From positions 1-64,000 of the forward strand of contig CANJSF010000011.1 in NCBI GenBank assembly GCA_947476925.1: DNA of 64,000 nt, given 5' to 3'. Below the pieces are notes generated by a model, which saw only the letters and a list, made by a program, of their open reading frames with translations, was not told where the DNA came from and did not search any database. The translations under genes and the position numbers were made by a program. Positions 29,008 to 36,693 of this stretch are shown piece after piece; the stretch's first letter is position 1; the number at the start of each line of letters is the position of its first letter. This stretch comes from Rhodospirillaceae bacterium. GTDB taxonomy: Bacteria > Pseudomonadota > Alphaproteobacteria > Rhodospirillales > Rhodospirillaceae.

Positions 29008-29562
29008 TCAAATTCTTTTCGACAACCAAATTGCCAGGCGAGTTCCAGCTTTGATGGCGCCCGTGAGCGCCGGGTAAGCAAGTGCTTGTTCGGCGCCGTG
29101 CTGCAAGCTGACATCGCGATGATGCAGTTCATCACGGCGGAATGACTCGATGGTGGCTTTCAGCTCGGCTTCGCTATCATCCAAAGATGCAGCTTGCTCG
29201 GCGTAATGTTCGCTAATCACATCTTCAACGGCGACGGTACACGCCATGGCTGCTTCTCGGCCCATCAGCGCTGTCGCGGCCCCCAACGCAAAACCAGCGG
29301 CATGCCAGATCGGCTCGAGGGCCGTTGGACGCACGCCGCGTTCGGCGACGAGTCGATTGAATTGAGCAAGGTGCTTTTGTTCCTGTGCCAACATTTCACT
29401 CAGGACGGGGCCGTCGGCGGTTTTACCCAGCACCGCTAGTTGGCCTTCGTAAATACGCTGTGCACCATATTCACCGGCCTGATTCACGCGAATGATTTGC
29501 GCCATCTTTTCATCAGGCGTGAGATCGCCTGGCAGTGGTCCTGCTTTTGGGCCTGTGCTCAT
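29008..29562 (-). CDS. coq7: COQ7-type demethoxyubiquinone hydroxylase
   Basis: This 184-aa di-iron enzyme hydroxylates demethoxyubiquinone, a late step in ubiquinone synthesis. Iron ligands of the ferritin-like fold are visible: VNQAGEYGA (Glu), EMLAQEQKHL (ExxH), AVEDVISEHY (Glu) and RRDELHHRD (ExxH). Start at ATG 29562, two bases after the DsbB stop, with AGG inside the dsbB end as ribosome site; upstream in-frame Met codons lie inside dsbB. dsbB and coq7 therefore look like an operon. Confidence 0.93.
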   Translation of the reverse strand: MSTGPKAGPLPGDLTPDEKMAQIIRVNQAGEYGAQRIYEGQLAVLGKTADGPVLSEMLAQEQKHLAQFNRLVAERGVRPTALEPIWHAAGFALGAATALMGREAAMACTVAVEDVISEHYAEQAASLDDSEAELKATIESFRRDELHHRDVSLQHGAEQALAYPALTGAIKAGTRLAIWLSKRI

Positions 29563-29564
29563 CT

Positions 29565-30062
29565 TTACCTGTTCCACCATGGCGTTTGGCGTGCCGCCCA
29601 GGCACTTGCAGCGGCCAAAACAAGGCAAGCGATCAGATTATATCCGGCCATGGAAATGCCTAAAAATACAAAAGCCGGGTCTTCGCAACCTGTACGTCCA
29701 GGCCTGTTAAGGGCGGCCATCAAGTCTGTGGGGGAGTAGTCTTTCACTTGGCCCGCGCAGGCGGCCGGGCCTGGCCACCACCGTGTTTCCACGCCGACAT
29801 GATAGAAAGCAATCCCGGCATTAATCACAAATAGCCCAACGCAGAGCGCTACAATAACCCGCCGCGATGGCGCGTCGACCACCGGCATCAAAGCCAAGAC
29901 GGCCAAGAATAGCGCGAACCCATAGGGCACACGCTGCCAATAGCAGACCGTGCAAGGCCAGAGGTCAAAGCCATACTGCGCCACCAGGGCCAGCGCCAGG
30001 GCCCCGCCCGAGCATGTGGCAATGGCGGCAATCGTTTGGAAATCAGGCGAGCGGACGGTCAT
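29565..30062 (-). CDS. dsbB: Disulfide bond formation protein B (DsbB)
   Basis: This inner-membrane protein has 165 residues and four membrane helices. It passes electrons from DsbA to ubiquinone. The first periplasmic loop has CTVC (in LWPCTVCYWQR, with the ubiquinone-contact Arg), and the second has the Cys pair AACAG and GCEDPAF. It starts at ATG 30062 (MTVRSPDF); an in-frame start at 30125 would add 21 residues without hydrophobic character. coq7 follows after 2 bases, coupling a quinone user with quinone synthesis. Confidence 0.9.
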   Translation of the reverse strand: MTVRSPDFQTIAAIATCSGGALALALVAQYGFDLWPCTVCYWQRVPYGFALFLAVLALMPVVDAPSRRVIVALCVGLFVINAGIAFYHVGVETRWWPGPAACAGQVKDYSPTDLMAALNRPGRTGCEDPAFVFLGISMAGYNLIACLVLAAASAWAARQTPWWNR

Positions 30063-30177
30063 GGGCTGACAATAGGCTATTCGGGCCGGTGAAAAAAGGC
30101 GGTGCAAAACGATCTGGGAAGCCATCCGACTGCCACTTTGACAGGTGCTGCTGAGTGGTTTATGTCCCTGCCTCTTC

Positions 30178-30263
30178 GCGGGTATGGCGGAACTGGTAGA
30201 CGCGCCAGACTCAAAATCTGGTGTCCCTAGGACGTGGGGGTTCGATTCCCTCTACCCGCACCA
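30178..30263 (+). tRNA. tRNA-Leu (anticodon CAA)
   Basis: The acceptor stem GCGGGTA pairs with TACCCGC and the CCA end is encoded (30261-30263). The anticodon stem-loop CCAGA-CTCAAAA-TCTGG gives anticodon CAA, reading TTG. A long variable arm (GTGTCCCTAGGACGTG region) and a T-arm with GGTTCGATTCC mark a class II leucine tRNA. Length is 86 bases. It lies at the left border of the quorum-sensing block; tRNA genes are common integration sites, but no repeated 3' end was found. Confidence 0.97.
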
Positions 30264-30310
30264 TTCTTTTTTGTTGGCTTCGGCCACAGCCTCTCCATAG
30301 GTCCCTTTTT

Positions 30311-30676
30311 ATGCGCTTGCTGATCGTTGCTTGCATCATGGCCCTGTCATGTTCCGCGATGGCTGCAGAATGTGTTCAGGTCACCCTCCGCGACGTCAAT
30401 GGCTTGGCCGTCAAAACTGACAAGCCACTTTTCGGCTTTGTCATGCCTGAAGGTCCGCCTCTGCTGGACTATGGAATTGTCCCGGGGACACAAATTGAAA
30501 CGGGCACCTCGGTGCCATGCCCATCCGAGCTGATCGCCGCGATGACCAACCTGTTCAATGAAAGTTGCACAACCGACGCCCAACGTGCGGCAACCGTGAA
30601 AGCCAATAATACGACTCTTGAAAACGTCAACAAGCGCTGCAAAGACATCTATTCGCGGCTTCATCCTAAGCCGTAA
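30311..30676 (+). CDS. Small exported Cys-containing protein
   Basis: This 121-aa protein starts at the ATG at 30311, where a signal peptide follows directly (MRLLIVACIMALSCSAMAAE, cleavage after AMA). The mature part of about 102 residues has four Cys (in ECVQV, VPCPSEL, ESCTT and KRCKD) that could form two disulfides, and a beta-rich start (VTLRDVNGLAVKTDKPLFGF). It is not recognised. It lies 47 bases after the tRNA and converges on the aminotransferase-like gene. Confidence 0.65.
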   Translation: MRLLIVACIMALSCSAMAAECVQVTLRDVNGLAVKTDKPLFGFVMPEGPPLLDYGIVPGTQIETGTSVPCPSELIAAMTNLFNESCTTDAQRAATVKANNTTLENVNKRCKDIYSRLHPKP

Positions 30677-30681
30677 CCAAC

Positions 30682-32043
30682 CTAGCGTGCAGATGCTTCT
30701 AAGCTCTGGATGAGTGCGGTCGATATTTCTGCAACATCTGCAACTGTATGGGCCGTCGACAAGAAGCACAGCTTTGATTGATGAACGGCTACGCGTCGCT
30801 GAAATAGCTGGCGGTAAAATACATCCTCGCGATGGCGTGGTTCTTTTTGCCATCGCCTGACAATAGAGTCGGTGCCCGCCACAATCCCAAAAACGATTCT
30901 AAACATTGAACCAGCGGCATACAGGTGTGCTGCCACGCCCAGTGCATCGGCGGCAGAATTGAAGCTTGCTGCGAGCTCTGCCGTTGTCTGTAGAAGCTGC
31001 GGATAAATCGTCTCGCGATGAGTTTGCAGTATGGTCAGAACAGCTTCGGCGGCGGCCGCGCTGAGGGGGGTTCCTGCGGGGGTCGTACCGCAGAAGATGC
31101 GCTGCTCGAAAGAGCCGCCGCCGAATACCGACATGATCTGTGCCTTGCCTGCGACGGCGCCGATTGGCAAGCCGCCACCAAGGGCGTTACCGTAAACGAC
31201 AAGGTCGGGCCTGAGATCGAAATAGACTTGCGCGCCACCATAGCCCATGCGGAAGCCGCTGAAGGTTTCATCCAAGATCAGCAGCACGCCGCATCGGTAG
31301 CAAAGGGCTTCTAATCGCTTCAGCCAGGCGCCGTGCTTAGGCGACGGGCGCTGTGATGGGATGGGCTCCACGATCACAGCTGCTAACGTGTCGCAGCGCT
31401 GGCTGATGATATCTAAATCATTATCGCTCGCGTAGGGCAGCACTGTGACGTCATTGTCAACGTGTGCGGGTATACCTGCGCCAATATGCACATTGCGACG
31501 GTTGCCAAAATCATTGGTTTGGATTGGCGCTGCCGTTACTAAAGCGAAATCGTGCAGACCATGCGTGGCACCTGAAAATACAACAATGCCGTCTCGGCCG
31601 CGATAGGACCTTGCCGCACGTATCGCTAGCGCCGCGGCATCACTTTCCGATCCACAAAGCATGACGCGCTCGTTGCCCGGGGCTGCATCGTGAATGAGTT
31701 CTGCCACCCGTTCGCCGACACAATGGGAGAAGCCATGCATCCAGCCCAGGTCGAGCTGACGATGGAGCGCATCTTTTGTGGGTGCCGCGCCATGGCCCAA
31801 CATCAAAGAACCATGGCCCATGCACAGATCGATGTACGAACTCCCGGCGGAATCCAAAACGCGCGCACCGATGCTCCGATGAACCATCAGCGAGTGATCA
31901 CTGCCAGCCGCGTCCAAAGCGCGAGGCATGTAAGTCGGCAGTTTTTCCATTCGGCCATTGGCCACTCGGCCAAGCGCAATAGAATTCACCAGCGATAAGG
32001 GAAGCTCCGCCGCGACATTCGTCATGGCGGCTTGGTCAGGCAT
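30682..32043 (-). CDS. Class III aminotransferase-like protein without the PLP lysine
   Basis: This 453-aa protein has a fold-type I PLP enzyme sequence closest to glutamate-1-semialdehyde 2,1-aminomutase: GSLMLGHG, MLCGSESDAAALAIRAARSY, FSGATHGLHD, VEPIP and LILDETFSGFRMGYGGAQ, with the pyridine-binding Asp at 258. The Schiff-base segment, usually GKxxGGGxPxGA, reads YGNALGGGLPIGA: Asn286 (codon AAC, 31186-31188) replaces Lys, so normal transamination should be lost. Start at ATG 32043 with GAGGA eight bases upstream. It lies 33 bases after a 92-aa ORF and beside the LuxI gene. It may be a PLP-dependent enzyme of another type, a binding protein or a pseudoenzyme. Confidence 0.85.
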   Translation of the reverse strand: MPDQAAMTNVAAELPLSLVNSIALGRVANGRMEKLPTYMPRALDAAGSDHSLMVHRSIGARVLDSAGSSYIDLCMGHGSLMLGHGAAPTKDALHRQLDLGWMHGFSHCVGERVAELIHDAAPGNERVMLCGSESDAAALAIRAARSYRGRDGIVVFSGATHGLHDFALVTAAPIQTNDFGNRRNVHIGAGIPAHVDNDVTVLPYASDNDLDIISQRCDTLAAVIVEPIPSQRPSPKHGAWLKRLEALCYRCGVLLILDETFSGFRMGYGGAQVYFDLRPDLVVYGNALGGGLPIGAVAGKAQIMSVFGGGSFEQRIFCGTTPAGTPLSAAAAEAVLTILQTHRETIYPQLLQTTAELAASFNSAADALGVAAHLYAAGSMFRIVFGIVAGTDSIVRRWQKEPRHREDVFYRQLFQRRVAVHQSKLCFLSTAHTVADVAEISTALIQSLEASAR

Positions 32044-32076
32044 GACCGCTTTCCTCGACAATGGGCTGGGCGGTCG

Positions 32077-32355
32077 TCATTCCGCAGCCTTGTATTGCTT
32101 CGGCGCATTCCAAGCGGCCAGGCAGCGACTAAGCCGATGTGTCGGTTGCTTTTTCAAATAACGCAGCGTGATCGCGAGTTCGATCGCACAGGATGCGTCT
32201 GTGAGGGAGTTGAGTAAGGTGGCGTTGCCCACCGAGCGCCCGTGCTTCACGCAATCAGTCAATGCAACGACATTCAGATGTGTCGTCTGCGCTTCTCCGT
32301 TCCAAATTCTTCGGAAACCGGTCTGCGTGGCAATGCCCAGCAGCCAATCCGTCAT
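32077..32355 (-). CDS. Unrecognised 92-aa ORF upstream of the aminotransferase-like gene
   Basis: This open frame encodes MTDWLLGIATQTGFRRIWNG and further sequence including LTDCVKHGRSVGNATL, then ELAITLRYLKKQPTHRL. No family is recognised and there is no signal or membrane segment. Third-position base use resembles the neighbouring genes, which supports coding. Against it, no ribosome site precedes the ATG (an A7 run does). It ends 33 bases before the next gene on the same strand. It could be a small partner protein, a substrate carrier or a remnant. Confidence 0.4.
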   Translation of the reverse strand: MTDWLLGIATQTGFRRIWNGEAQTTHLNVVALTDCVKHGRSVGNATLLNSLTDASCAIELAITLRYLKKQPTHRLSRCLAAWNAPKQYKAAE

Positions 32356-32496
32356 TTTTTTTGGCTTTGTCGAAGCAGGGTGTGTCGCGACAAAGCAGAG
32401 CTATTTCATCCCCTAACTGATTGGAAACAAAAGGCTTTCAATGCAGCAAGGAGGATTTGTAGCCGCCCCACCGTGACTCAGGCTGATCAACATTAA

Positions 32497-32516
32497 ACCT
32501 GTCAGTTCTGACAGGT
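32497..32516. promoter_or_regulatory. lux box upstream of the LuxI-type gene
   Basis: The 20-base site ACCTGTCAGTTCTGACAGGT has 9-base arms that are perfect inverted repeats around a TT centre. It matches the classical lux box form (ACCTGT, 8 bases, ACAGGT) bound by LuxR-type dimers. Its centre lies about 71 bases before the luxI ATG, so if it overlaps a -35 element (class II activation) transcription would begin near 32549. Together with the LuxR gene at the other end of the locus it indicates positive autoregulation. It could also act on the divergent aminotransferase-like gene. Confidence 0.88.
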
Positions 32517-32577
32517 CCGGAGCCGTCCATCCTGTGATGATCTTGACCCGAAACCGATACACTTTGGGTTGGGCCGC

Positions 32578-33219
32578 ATGCACGCGTCGATCATCGAAAT
32601 GTCTCAGGGCGCCCAGGAAATGTCGTCTCGACTAGACGGCATGTTCAAGCTGCGACACGAAGTTTTCAAAGAGCGGCTGAACTGGGATGTGGGCTCGCGC
32701 TCCGGGCGCGAACGCGATCAATTCGACGATCTCGATCCTGTCTATATTGTCTGTGAACAGGGCGGAGAGGTTCTGGGCTCGTGGCGTCTATTGCCCACGA
32801 CAGGCCCCTATATGTTGCGCGACGTGTTCCCGGCATTGCTCCACGGTGCGCCCGCGCCCTGTGCGCCCGACGTGTGGGAGATTAGCCGTTTTGCGGTTTC
32901 GAAGCGTGTGATGGGCAACGATTCTCTGGGCACAATTCGCTCGGTCACACAGATGCTGCTGGACCAATTGTTCACGTTTGCGGCGCGCCGGCAATTGTCG
33001 CGGATTGTGGCCGTGTGCGATGTGCGCTTCGAGCGCATTTTGAAGCGCTCAGGCTTGCTGACGAATCGCTTCGGGTGCCCGTTGCAAATTGGCGTGACGC
33101 GCGCGGTCGCGGGCTTTGCTGATGTGTCCGAGTTGAACCTGCGTCGGCTGCAACTTGGCGCTGAACCCGCCGAGAAAAATGTTTGTGAATCATTGCCGCA
33201 GTTGAAGCTGGCGGCCTAG
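32578..33219 (+). CDS. LuxI-type acyl-homoserine-lactone synthase
   Basis: This 213-aa enzyme makes an acyl-homoserine lactone from S-adenosylmethionine and an acyl-carrier protein or acyl-CoA. The invariant residues of LuxI synthases are present: Arg26, Phe30, Trp36 (RHEVFKERLNW), Asp47 and Asp50 (RDQFDD), Arg70 (GSWRLLPTTGPYML), Phe84, Glu101 and Arg104 (WEISRF). The acyl chain cannot be predicted. The ATG at 32578 is preferred; a TTG at 32569 is in frame. The lux box upstream implies control by the partner LuxR. A P450 gene follows after 74 bases. Confidence 0.95.
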   Translation: MHASIIEMSQGAQEMSSRLDGMFKLRHEVFKERLNWDVGSRSGRERDQFDDLDPVYIVCEQGGEVLGSWRLLPTTGPYMLRDVFPALLHGAPAPCAPDVWEISRFAVSKRVMGNDSLGTIRSVTQMLLDQLFTFAARRQLSRIVAVCDVRFERILKRSGLLTNRFGCPLQIGVTRAVAGFADVSELNLRRLQLGAEPAEKNVCESLPQLKLAA

Positions 33220-33293
33220 CGCCGCGTGTCAATCGAGTTCAAAGTCGTGCAACAAATCGCAAGGCGTCAGCTAAACCGGAGTACCAAAGCCAC

Positions 33294-34682
33294 ATGTTTG
33301 GTCGAGACCGTTTGCCCGGCCCGAAAGGCTATCCCATCGTCGGTGTCTTGCCGTTGCTGCGCGCCGATACTTTGGGGTTTCTCAAGCGAACGGTCGAAGC
33401 CTATGGCGATTTGGTCCCACTGAGTATCCTCATGCACACGGCATACCTTCTGAATGATCCAGCTCACGTCGAGCACGTGATGCAGCGTAACTATCGAAAC
33501 TATCGCAAAACACCGATGCTCGAAAAGCTGCGGCCTATCTTGGGCGACGGTTTGTTCATGAGTGAGGGCGAGTTGTGGACGCGTCAGCGCAACCTCATCC
33601 AGCCCTCGTTTCACAAGGAGCGCATAGATTCGCTCGCTGGCCGTATGGTGGCTGTAATCAACGAGCATCTTAAGTTATGGCAACGCCGCGCGGCGGCAGG
33701 TCAGGCGTTCAATTTGTCCGACGACACGTCGTTTCTCACCCTCGAGATTGCTTTACAGACATTTTTTGGAACCACGTTGGGCCACGATGGCGCGGCTTTC
33801 GCTGACGCCATGAAGGTCGTTCACGATATTTCGGCGAAACGAATTTGGAATCTCACGAGCATCACAGAATGGCTGCCGACTCGCGAAAACAGAGCCTTTA
33901 AACAGGCTGTGGCCTTGCTGCATGCCGTCGTGGGTCGGATTATTACCGAACGACGTCAATCTAAAAGTACGCATAACGATCTTCTTGCCATCCTGATGGA
34001 TGCGCGTGACGCTGAAACCAACGAAGCCATGAACGATAAACAGCTTCGTGACGAAGTGATGACGCTGATGCTGGCTGGTCATGATACGACCGCAACGATG
34101 ATGGCGTGGGCGCTTCTGATATTGTCGCAGCATGCCGACCATGTTTCTCGGTTGCGTCAGGAATCCGATGCCCTAATTGCCAATAGGCTTCCTGGGGCGG
34201 CTGACCTCAAAGGGTTGCCGTTTACGAAGCGCGCGATTCAAGAAATTGCAAGGCTGCGCCCCTCATTTTGGTGGTTTGCGCGTGTTGCGATTGATGACGA
34301 CGTTATTGGTGGGCAACCCATTAAGGCCGGGACCACCGTCTTCATTTCTCAGTATTTAGTTCAAAATTCGCCCAAGCTGTGGGACGAGCCGGAAAAATTT
34401 GACCCTGACCGCTTCTCACCCGAACGCATTGCGCAACGATCGCAGTTTGCTTACTTCCCGTTCGGTGCCGGACCGCGTGTTTGCATTGGTTCAAATTTTG
34501 CGCTCATGGAAATGCAATTCAGCATCGCAATGATGTTTTCGATGTTCGACATTGAGATTGTCTCAGATCTTACGCCGAGCTTCGGCAATCTGATCACGTT
34601 GCGTCCTGTGGACGACATCTGGGCGAAGCTCAGAATTCGGAAATCTCGAATTGCAGGGGAAAACGGGCTAGGCGCTCAGTAG
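33294..34682 (+). CDS. Cytochrome P450
   Basis: This 462-aa heme monooxygenase keeps all P450 signatures: the Pro-rich start LPGPKGYPIVG, the oxygen-binding I-helix motif AGHDTT (261-266), ExxR (Glu317-Arg320 in EIARLR), the PDRF meander (FDPDRFSPER) and the heme loop FGAGPRVCIG with Cys397. The sequence resembles the eukaryotic-like CYP102/CYP4 class of bacterial P450s, whose members often hydroxylate fatty acyl chains. No N-terminal membrane anchor and no ferredoxin or reductase gene is nearby. It is 74 bases behind luxI and overlaps luxR by 15 bases at the 3' end. The substrate is unknown. Confidence 0.95.
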   Translation: MFGRDRLPGPKGYPIVGVLPLLRADTLGFLKRTVEAYGDLVPLSILMHTAYLLNDPAHVEHVMQRNYRNYRKTPMLEKLRPILGDGLFMSEGELWTRQRNLIQPSFHKERIDSLAGRMVAVINEHLKLWQRRAAAGQAFNLSDDTSFLTLEIALQTFFGTTLGHDGAAFADAMKVVHDISAKRIWNLTSITEWLPTRENRAFKQAVALLHAVVGRIITERRQSKSTHNDLLAILMDARDAETNEAMNDKQLRDEVMTLMLAGHDTTATMMAWALLILSQHADHVSRLRQESDALIANRLPGAADLKGLPFTKRAIQEIARLRPSFWWFARVAIDDDVIGGQPIKAGTTVFISQYLVQNSPKLWDEPEKFDPDRFSPERIAQRSQFAYFPFGAGPRVCIGSNFALMEMQFSIAMMFSMFDIEIVSDLTPSFGNLITLRPVDDIWAKLRIRKSRIAGENGLGAQ

Positions 34683-35426
34683 ACCCATATTCATGGCTTT
34701 GGCCGCGGCGTGGGTTTTGTTATGAACTCCAAACTTTTCCATCACATTGCGAAGGTGAAAATTCACCGTTCGTTCAGAGATTTTTAAAATAGCTCCGACT
34801 TCCCAAGCTGTTTTGCCTTCCACGGTCCATTTCAAAATTTCTATTTCCCGGTCAGTCAAAGGAACCGGCAGCGCGGTAACTTTGTCTGCTTTAAGGCGGC
34901 GCTGAATGGTGTCGTGAAAATGATAGGCAAGAACCTGGATCTCGTATTTCTTCGCCTCGCTCAACTTATGAAACTCGACGTCGTTGAGATCGGAATTCAG
35001 GCTGAAAATACCAAGCTCGCCGCGCGGCCCGTGTACGGGAATCGTGAGGCCACGCCGCAAACCGTTTTCCCACGCATCATCCATCATCTGAGATTCGAAG
35101 TGGCTGCGTGTGTTGCCTTTGAATCGTTCATCCCACCTAATCGGAAGGCGCGATTCGGTACACGTGCGCACGACAGGATCGACGTGCGCGTAGTCGCTTT
35201 CCAAATAGTGCGCGACCCATTCCGCTTTCAGATTGGTGAGATAAATCAACTCCGACATAAACCGCTGTCCGGGCGTTGCGTCTCTGATTTCATCAGCGTC
35301 GATCCCGGCATAGGTATAGTAGTTAAAGCCGTAGGAATCGAACGTGTGCGCGAGCTTCGTGCGAAGGTCGGCTTCGGTCTTTAGCGAATCAAGATCTGAT
35401 AGAAAAATCTCAACAGATGCGGTCAT
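34668..35426 (-). CDS. LuxR-type autoinducer-binding transcriptional regulator
   Basis: This 252-aa regulator has an N-terminal autoinducer-binding domain with the conserved Trp70, Tyr74, Asp83, Pro84, Trp98 and Gly126, and a C-terminal LuxR-type helix-turn-helix (about residues 183-248: PLTDREIEILKWTVEGKTAWEVGAILKISERTVNFHLRNV). It should bind the signal made by the neighbouring LuxI and act at the lux box. It converges on the P450 gene. The 227-base upstream gap (35427-35653) is AT-rich, ends at queC and holds one poor ACCTGT half-site near 35532. Confidence 0.95.
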   Translation of the reverse strand: MTASVEIFLSDLDSLKTEADLRTKLAHTFDSYGFNYYTYAGIDADEIRDATPGQRFMSELIYLTNLKAEWVAHYLESDYAHVDPVVRTCTESRLPIRWDERFKGNTRSHFESQMMDDAWENGLRRGLTIPVHGPRGELGIFSLNSDLNDVEFHKLSEAKKYEIQVLAYHFHDTIQRRLKADKVTALPVPLTDREIEILKWTVEGKTAWEVGAILKISERTVNFHLRNVMEKFGVHNKTHAAAKAMNMGLLSA

Positions 35427-35653
35427 GCGTGTTCGCTACAAACTCAAGCGGGATACAAACTTGCAGCGGTTTCCCCCGGCGATAGAAATCAAAAACTCGT
35501 TTTGGCTCCCAACCAACACAAAACATAGGAGACCTGTTTGATCCTCACAAGCCAATAGTTGGTTACAAAAGATTTTTACAGCCAAAGCGCGATCAGCTGC
35601 CAAACTAAAATTTATATCATATTAAACAAGAGGTTAGTGAGGTTGCGCCGCTA

Positions 35654-36310
35654 TTATATCGCGACTACTCCGCCGCTGGCGTTGCCTGCTTCTGCCCAGG
35701 CGTGGGTATGCAGAATGCAAGCATCGCACACGCCACAGGGTTTGGGTTCAGGGCCCGTGGTATCAGGCGCGTAGCAGCTCCAGGTGTCGCCGGGGGCCAA
35801 GCCCAAGTCGCGGGCAAGGGCGGCAATCTGCGGTTTCGTGAGGTTCACCAGAGGTGCCACGATGCGCGGCGGGTTTGGCACGGCTTCGGCCCACATGGCA
35901 CTGAATGCGTCAAGGAAGGATCCGCGGCAATCGGGGTAACCGGAATAGTCCACCGCGTTCACGCCAATCCACACTTCCTCAGCGTTCGCTCCGGCTGCTT
36001 CGGCGCAGGCGATAGCCAGAAATACCGCATTGCGACCGGGCAGAAATGTCGGCGCGATTCCGTCGCGCATTTCGTCCATCGTGCGCCCAGTGGGAATGGT
36101 GATTGCGGGTTTGTCCCAGCCCACATCAACCAAGTGTCGTTCAAAGCCAAAGCGTTCGCATTGTTTTTTGGCGTAGGCGATTTCGATGTCGTGGCGCTGG
36201 CCGTAACTAATGCCAAGACTACGCGGTGTGCGCCCATGCTGACGCGCGAGCAAAAGGCACAATGTGGAATCAAGCCCGCCCGAGTGTAACACCACACAAC
36301 GTTTGGTCAT
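35654..36310 (-). CDS. queC: 7-cyano-7-deazaguanine synthase (QueC)
   Basis: This 218-aa ATP-dependent enzyme converts 7-carboxy-7-deazaguanine to preQ0 in queuosine synthesis. It has the PP-loop SGGLDSTLC, the GINAVDYSGYPDCRG-type segment (here GVNAVDYSGYPDCRGSFLDAF), and the C-terminal zinc site in TWSCYAPDTTGPEPKPCGVCDAC. It is the last gene of a minus-strand queE-queD-queC run, 7 bases after queD. Confidence 0.95.
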   Translation of the reverse strand: MTKRCVVLHSGGLDSTLCLLLARQHGRTPRSLGISYGQRHDIEIAYAKKQCERFGFERHLVDVGWDKPAITIPTGRTMDEMRDGIAPTFLPGRNAVFLAIACAEAAGANAEEVWIGVNAVDYSGYPDCRGSFLDAFSAMWAEAVPNPPRIVAPLVNLTKPQIAALARDLGLAPGDTWSCYAPDTTGPEPKPCGVCDACILHTHAWAEAGNASGGVVAI

Positions 36311-36317
36311 GGCACTC

Positions 36318-36689
36318 TCAGTTCACGGCGTAACGGCAAGCTTCGCCGCAGCTGGGGCGCCGTACCGTAATGCTGACAAGTTGCGGAAATTTTGGTTTCA
36401 ATTGCTGGGCGATCCAGCGCGCCAGATGCTCCAATGACGGCGTAGCTAACCCCGGCACGCTGTTGAGCAAATGGTGGTCAAGTTTGTCCCGTACCACGGC
36501 AATCTCAGTGCTCACGTCTTCGAAATCGACCACGCAGCCTGTGACCACATCGGGCTCGCCCGCCAGTTCCACTTCCACGCGGAACGAATGCCCATGCATT
36601 CGCGTGTTCTCGTGGCCGTCGGGCTTGTGCGGAAAATGATGCGCGGCCTCGAAACCAAACTCTTTGAAGATGTGAAAGCGCCCGCTCAT
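36318..36689 (-). CDS. queD: 6-carboxytetrahydropterin synthase (QueD), catalytic Cys replaced
   Basis: This 123-aa T-fold protein of the COG0720 family makes 6-carboxytetrahydropterin from dihydroneopterin triphosphate. Zinc ligands are present (FEAAHHFPH, and MHGHS). The Cys four residues before the HGH motif in E. coli QueD (Cys27) is here Asn28, with Glu27 beside it (GHENTRMHGH). The rest of the active site is kept: VVDFED, LDHHLLN, PSLEHLA and the C-terminal Glu in SCGEACRYA. Start at ATG 36689, just after the queE stop; an in-frame TTG at 36701 overlaps queE. Either chemistry is altered or a neighbouring residue substitutes. Confidence 0.88.
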   Translation of the reverse strand: MSGRFHIFKEFGFEAAHHFPHKPDGHENTRMHGHSFRVEVELAGEPDVVTGCVVDFEDVSTEIAVVRDKLDHHLLNSVPGLATPSLEHLARWIAQQLKPKFPQLVSITVRRPSCGEACRYAVN

Positions 36690-36693
36690 GACT

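Noticed and set aside
35532-35551. Possible second lux box upstream of luxR
   Set aside because: It starts ACCTGT but the other arm (CACAAG) does not pair; likely chance.
35427-35653. Search for a copy of the tRNA-Leu 3' end as an attachment site
   Set aside because: No match to the CTACCCGCACCA end was seen, so no attachment site is claimed.
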